Source: Conoideocrella luteorostrata
Lineage: Eukaryota; Ascomycota; Sordariomycetes; Hypocreales; Clavicipitaceae
Length of the DNA: 64,000 nucleotides
NCBI GenBank assembly: GCA_032433595.1
Contig: JASWJB010000045.1
Coordinates: forward strand, 1-64,000
Direction: 5' to 3'
Below the pieces are notes generated by a model, which did no database searches, was not told where the DNA came from, and saw only the letters and a program-made list of their open reading frames with translations. This document shows positions 60,001 through 64,000 of the stretch, piece by piece (positions within the stretch are counted from its first letter, which is position 1; each line of letters begins with the position of its first letter). The translations under genes were made by a program, and so were the position numbers.

Positions 60001-62693
60001 CCGGCGGACCAACTAGTGTTGTTACCCCATCCAAGTCTGGCAGCACGGCAAGTGAGCAGTGGTCAGCAGGGTACAAGGATGTTTTGCCACGACGTATGAA
60101 GATATGTGCCCATGCTAAACGGACCTTTCCGACAATGGATCATTATTATCACAACATGACACTGTTCCCTGCCAAATAATTGTCCAACTTTATACTCCGT
60201 ACGCCGCATCATTTTCCCCAGTCTCCAACAAAAAGTAGACTATTCCCTCCTCGGTCTGGTCTTCATGCGGACCAAGACAAAAAGCCTGGAAGAAGGGCCA
60301 ACCAGCGCCCAGAAATTATAAGTTTTCGCAGCCTGCTATCCGGGCAATCAGTAATCCCATACTCTTAACAGATCAGCTATCAACTACGCATACTCCAATA
60401 TGCCTAGAAGCTCAATAGCCGATGCAAGGTTGGCTTAACTCCCCCATGGTTCAGCATATGTGGTTTCATTTGAAACGATTGGCGATGGCGATTGGCGATT
60501 GGCTTGACAACCAAGCTTATTCATTTGAGCACCAAATAGTTGCTCCGTTGTTAGATCCCAAACCGCTGATGGTCAACCCTCTGTATTCATCTTCGACAAT
60601 AAATGAAGGAGCCGGACGACTCGCTCCGACAACGGTTCGATAGCCGCCGGTTCCGACCCAAGGTCTGCATGCTATAGATCCGATTGGTTACAGTCCATTG
60701 TAGCACAAGTTGGCATGCTTGAATTGAGCTTTCTTGTTATCTCCTGAATAATTGATCCGCCGTTGTCCATCCCGTGTGGACTCGTCGTGCCGACCCTGTA
60801 GGGCCAAAATCGCAAGGGTTTCCCTGAATCGTTAATCTGGCTTTTCCGGCGGAAAGGGAACCCGCAAAGTGGTAATTATTCAATTAGCCCCAAATGGCGC
60901 ACAGGGTGACAGAATAGTTAGCCAGCGGGCTGTCCTGTTGTATTACAAGATGCACCGCCCATTCAAAATGGCGCGTTGCTCCCCTGCAAGGCTAGAAGGC
61001 AAGCCCAAAGTAGGTGTGACAATAGGCAAAAAAGGTGTAAGTACTCCCAGTCCAGCTTTCCGCTCAGCTTTCCGCTCAGCTTTCTCTTAAACAGGACAGG
61101 CATGGGACTCTCTAGTGTAAAACGTCGAAAATCTCTGTGGCTGACAGGCTTTTGAACATGTAACTAAAATAACTAGTAGTCAGTCAGCGGCTGGCTGGTC
61201 TACAATACGCCTGCCGTCAAAGCGCAAAAACCTTGGAGTTTCACGAATGGGCCAGCCAGCCTACTCTGCTCCACCACGGGCCGCAACAATAAAGAAGATG
61301 GCCATTTTTCACCTATGACAATATGCTATTGTTCTCGAAAGACAGCGGCGGGGATTGAGAGAGGGTTGCCTCAGTGTGTGCGCTGGGGACGCGTTTTTCA
61401 CTGGGACGGTTGACGTAACAGCAGAATGTAACGTCATGGTATGCCCTGACCTTTTACGGCAAGGCAACATCTGCATTCTAATGCTTGCCGGGTGGCGGGG
61501 AACAACTTTTGCCGTAGAGTTTAGCACCTTCGCCATGCATATTTTGATCTAACGTAAAATAAGCATCTTGGGCGACGTCGCCACGGCAGACAGGAGATTG
61601 GTAGCGTATGACATGGAGCTGGTGACATGCCTGTGGTGCGTCCGTACTTTACCGTATAACCCCATACAGACTAGTGGTCCTTGACTTAGTTGCCTCTTAT
61701 TTAAAGCAAAAAGCATGTGACCGTTTCATGTGGCTAATTGTTGGGTTGATTGCCCGTTGTTGCAAAGTAACCGGCGAGTTGCACTGGGTGTTTTCGGTCA
61801 GCTCAGCAGGCAATGCCTCATTCGAGCCATAATTAGCAGGGAACTACGCGATATAGACGTCCATGTTGTAGCTATTTCCAAAAATCAACAAGGTGTGTCG
61901 CTAATTAGCAGTTTCGATGCCGGTTAGGAGTCCGGTGTTTGTGCATACGTATCACAAATAGATCGTTCCAGGTCGCATTGCATGAAGTTGCATCACCTTG
62001 CCTAATTTCGGCAACCGAGAAATAAGAGAGGCGCCGGCACCCTAGTGGTGATCAACAATACAGCTTACCGGCGGCTGGGTGTTTTTACAATAGGTTGCCA
62101 CCGAAATGGAATGCTCTTGGCGGGAGTTGCTAAATAGCCTTTGTCATGCCGTGTCGTGTGTGCAGTGAAGTTGAAATTACAGGTTAATCTACCATGCTTG
62201 CGAAAGGGGTAAGAATGCTTGGCAGGGACACACTGGATCAATCAAAAGTTTCTCAGAGGGCAGTTATATATATCTGTGATGGTGTGAATATGCACGGCCT
62301 TGGGTCTATTGCACCGTATCGCAAACACCGCATGCATAGACTGTTGTGATTTATTCCGACGAATATAAAGAGATCTGTCTCTTCGTTTTAAACGGCTCCC
62401 TCCCTACGGTCGTAAAAATTAGGATCACAGCCATATTTGTGGTATACGTCCCGTGTGTGTCTCCCCCGCAAGAACTACCGTTAAATTATGACTTTTCCGC
62501 TAGTTTTGGTAGTTTCTCTTCGGCAACTTTTACTTCGGCTGACTCTGTCACCTTCGGGACTCTCTTGTCTGCCGCTGGGATGCCGAACAATGCCAAGTAT
62601 TCGATAGCTCTCAGCCGAAGAGCTAGTAGCTGTAGTACTAGTCCAGCAGTTTTGGCCGGCTGGTGGTCGCACGTTTTGCAAACTTAGGCTGTA

Positions 62694-63158
62694 TACGGAG
62701 TAAGAGTCCTAGTATCTTTGAGGTGGAAGTAGTGAATCGGGGTAGTGATCGACCGAAGTAGAGCGCATCTTGAGGTAGCTATAAAATCGGCAGGGAGTAC
62801 TCCGTACTCTGTATTGTAACTAGAATCCGGTAACAGGGCTTTGTTTTCATAAGCGAGGCTGTCGGCCACGCGGTATCGACAAAGAGCAAGATTTTACGGA
62901 GTAGTTATTGCACAATCTGAATTCCGTACTTTTACGGAGTACTTGCATTGACTTTTTTTTTTTTTTGGCCTGAAGAATTGGGTAATTAAAAGTTCAGCCA
63001 CAGGATGCGGTTGAGCACGCCACACGCTGTCATCCAATCACCGCGCAGCCTTCGCAAGCGGCCGCTCTTGCCGCCGTGTCCAGCACGTTGCAGGTTGCAC
63101 GCTGCCACATGGACATGGCTGTCGATCGCGATCGCAATCCCTCGCGCGATACGGAGTA
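62694..63158. repeat. Cluster of five TACGGAGTA-type 9-mers
   Basis: Copies at 62694, 62798, 62895, 62933 and 63150 lie within 465 bp, in both orientations, 290-750 bp upstream of the right-edge gene. A poly-T run at about 62953-62966 lies inside the cluster. Confidence 0.85.
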
Positions 63159-63444
63159 GTTAGAGCAAGCTCCCGTGTCGACATGGGACGGCTAAGGTTC
63201 TAACGAACATCGCTTCAACCCCCCCATCATTCATCCCAAACACGAGAGCGAGAGCGAGCTGCGATACGTCCAAGCAATCAACAGCGACGCACATGCTGCT
63301 CCTCCAATAACCATCGCTCATCGACTATTTGACCGCCAGGCTGAGCCCCCTCCGTTGGGTGCCGAGCCGGGTGGTTTCTTTGTCTGAGCCCCCCCCCCTC
63401 CCTCCTCCTGACTCCAGGCTCCTGAAGCACACGAGGTCGCCGAC

Positions 63445-64000
63445 ATGTCGGAACCGTCTCCTCGAGCAGTCCGCTTCTCCGGCGGCGAGGATGATCTGCA
63501 GCCAGAAGGGCGAAATGGCCGACGACCCTCCATGGTGGTCGATATGGATGGCGAAAACTCATCGCCCGGATCTGACGATGATCCCAACGAGGCTGAGGTC
63601 CAAGATGAGCTAGGCGATTTGAAACCATATGGCGACCTTCCTGCACATGCTGGCGGCCACGCATCAATACCGCCGACCATCATAAACGGCGTGGGCTCCA
63701 AGACACAATGGAATAATGCACAGGACGATAACGTTGCATATACCAATGGCGGACGTCCTCAGCGACCCTTGGCTCCAGCAAGAACCCCTTCAAGCACGTA
63801 TAATCCTGCTACATCCAGAAAACCAAGACCAGCGGTGCAGAGTCAGCCAATCGTGGATTCGATGCGATCGTCTTCGAAGACGCGGGTGAGACAGAGCGAG
63901 AGCAGATTCCGAGCCCAGGAACGAGCCTACATTCAAAAACTACGGCACGATGCCAGTGGCGAATATTTTACATCATATCAGGGATTGAACGGAAACGATT
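63445..64000 (+). CDS. 5' part of a gene that continues past the window, unrecognised
   Basis: From the ATG at 63445 the frame stays open for 185 codons to the window edge with no stop. It begins MSEPSPRAVRFSGGEDDLQP. The N-terminal 150 residues are polar, Pro/Ser/Asp-rich and apparently disordered (ENSSPGSDDDPNEAEVQDEL, PSSTYNPATSRKPRPAVQSQ). Near the edge it becomes basic and more ordered (RQSESRFRAQERAYIQKLRH, then SGEYFTSYQGLNGND). Codon use looks coding, unlike the preceding DNA. The visible part has no domain I can name, and an intron could follow. It marks the end of the gene-poor region. Confidence 0.7.
   Translation, partial: MSEPSPRAVRFSGGEDDLQPEGRNGRRPSMVVDMDGENSSPGSDDDPNEAEVQDELGDLKPYGDLPAHAGGHASIPPTIINGVGSKTQWNNAQDDNVAYTNGGRPQRPLAPARTPSSTYNPATSRKPRPAVQSQPIVDSMRSSSKTRVRQSESRFRAQERAYIQKLRHDASGEYFTSYQGLNGND

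Larger units (their letters stand above)
53941..63444. other. Gene-poor region, right part
   Basis: This 9.5-kb stretch has no gene I can name. It contains a (AAGTGC)n run (54023-54060), a (GA)n run near 53990-54006, a 12-nt GATGCGGGTGCG-type repeat (about 54989-55020), an 11-nt GACAGGTGGCG repeat (about 56989-57018), poly-T near 56494-56528, and scattered 9-mers at 54716, 56033, 57020 and 60193. Five more lie in 62694-63158. A possible small secreted-protein locus near 57.8-58.2 kb is discussed as a finding only. Confidence 0.5.

Noticed and set aside
59533..60179. Two adjoining plus-strand frames (118 and 96 codons)
   Set aside because: In different frames, no homology I recognise and no splice sites joining them. 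Possibly an old gene remnant, but unsupported.
1..64000. tRNA, rRNA or other structured RNA genes
   Set aside because: Scanning both strands for T-loop GGTTCGAAT-type boxes with matching A boxes and for rRNA landmarks gave nothing convincing. A tRNAscan or Rfam run would be decisive.

Overview
This is nuclear DNA from a filamentous ascomycete, most likely a sordariomycete and possibly Hypocreales. Genes are split by short introns (about 50-150 nt, GTRNGT donors, YAG acceptors). Several products have Pezizomycotina forms: a complex I 17.8-kDa-type subunit, Nop12, a Dep1/Sds3-like protein, Coa3, Pta1/symplekin, She3, a PNP-NACHT-ankyrin NLR and a Sps19-type reductase. There is no operon logic, no tRNA or rRNA gene that I can see, and no intact transposon. 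Exon boundaries were read by eye from splice consensus and frame continuity, not from transcripts.

Layout. 0-16 kb: a DUF4743/Nudix hydrolase (-), a complex I subunit (+), ribosomal protein uS19/Rps15 (-), a single-pass membrane protein (+), alpha-tubulin (+) and Nop12 (-). 16-27 kb: a Dep1-like Rpd3L subunit (+), divergent from Nop12; Coa3 (-), whose start codon overlaps the stop of an unknown ORF; Pta1/symplekin (+); She3 (+). 27-39 kb: an unrecognised large fungal protein (+), a 3-beta-HSD-type dehydrogenase (+), an MFS transporter (+) and a membrane-anchored histidine-acid-phosphatase-like protein (-). 41-46 kb: a 1664-residue NLR joining a nucleoside-phosphorylase domain, a NACHT NTPase and about 22 ankyrin repeats (+). 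47-49 kb: a peroxisomal 2,4-dienoyl-CoA-reductase-like SDR (-). From 48.8 to 63.4 kb the DNA is gene-poor: one 54-codon cysteine-rich ORF and many simple repeats. The 5' part of one more gene (+) runs off the right edge.

The genes are mostly unrelated housekeeping functions (respiration, translation, ribosome assembly, chromatin, mRNA 3'-end formation, mRNA transport) with an accessory block on the right. The most notable accessory gene is the NLR. Nine adjacent ankyrin repeats in it are almost identical 99-bp units with a three-unit higher-order order, as expected for a recognition domain that is being reshuffled. A second unexplained signal is the 9-mer TACGGAGTA/TACTCCGTA: I count 38 exact copies, where about 0.5 are expected by chance, and 37 lie outside genes. 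They are often fused into 18-bp perfect palindromes or 7-nt tandem runs.
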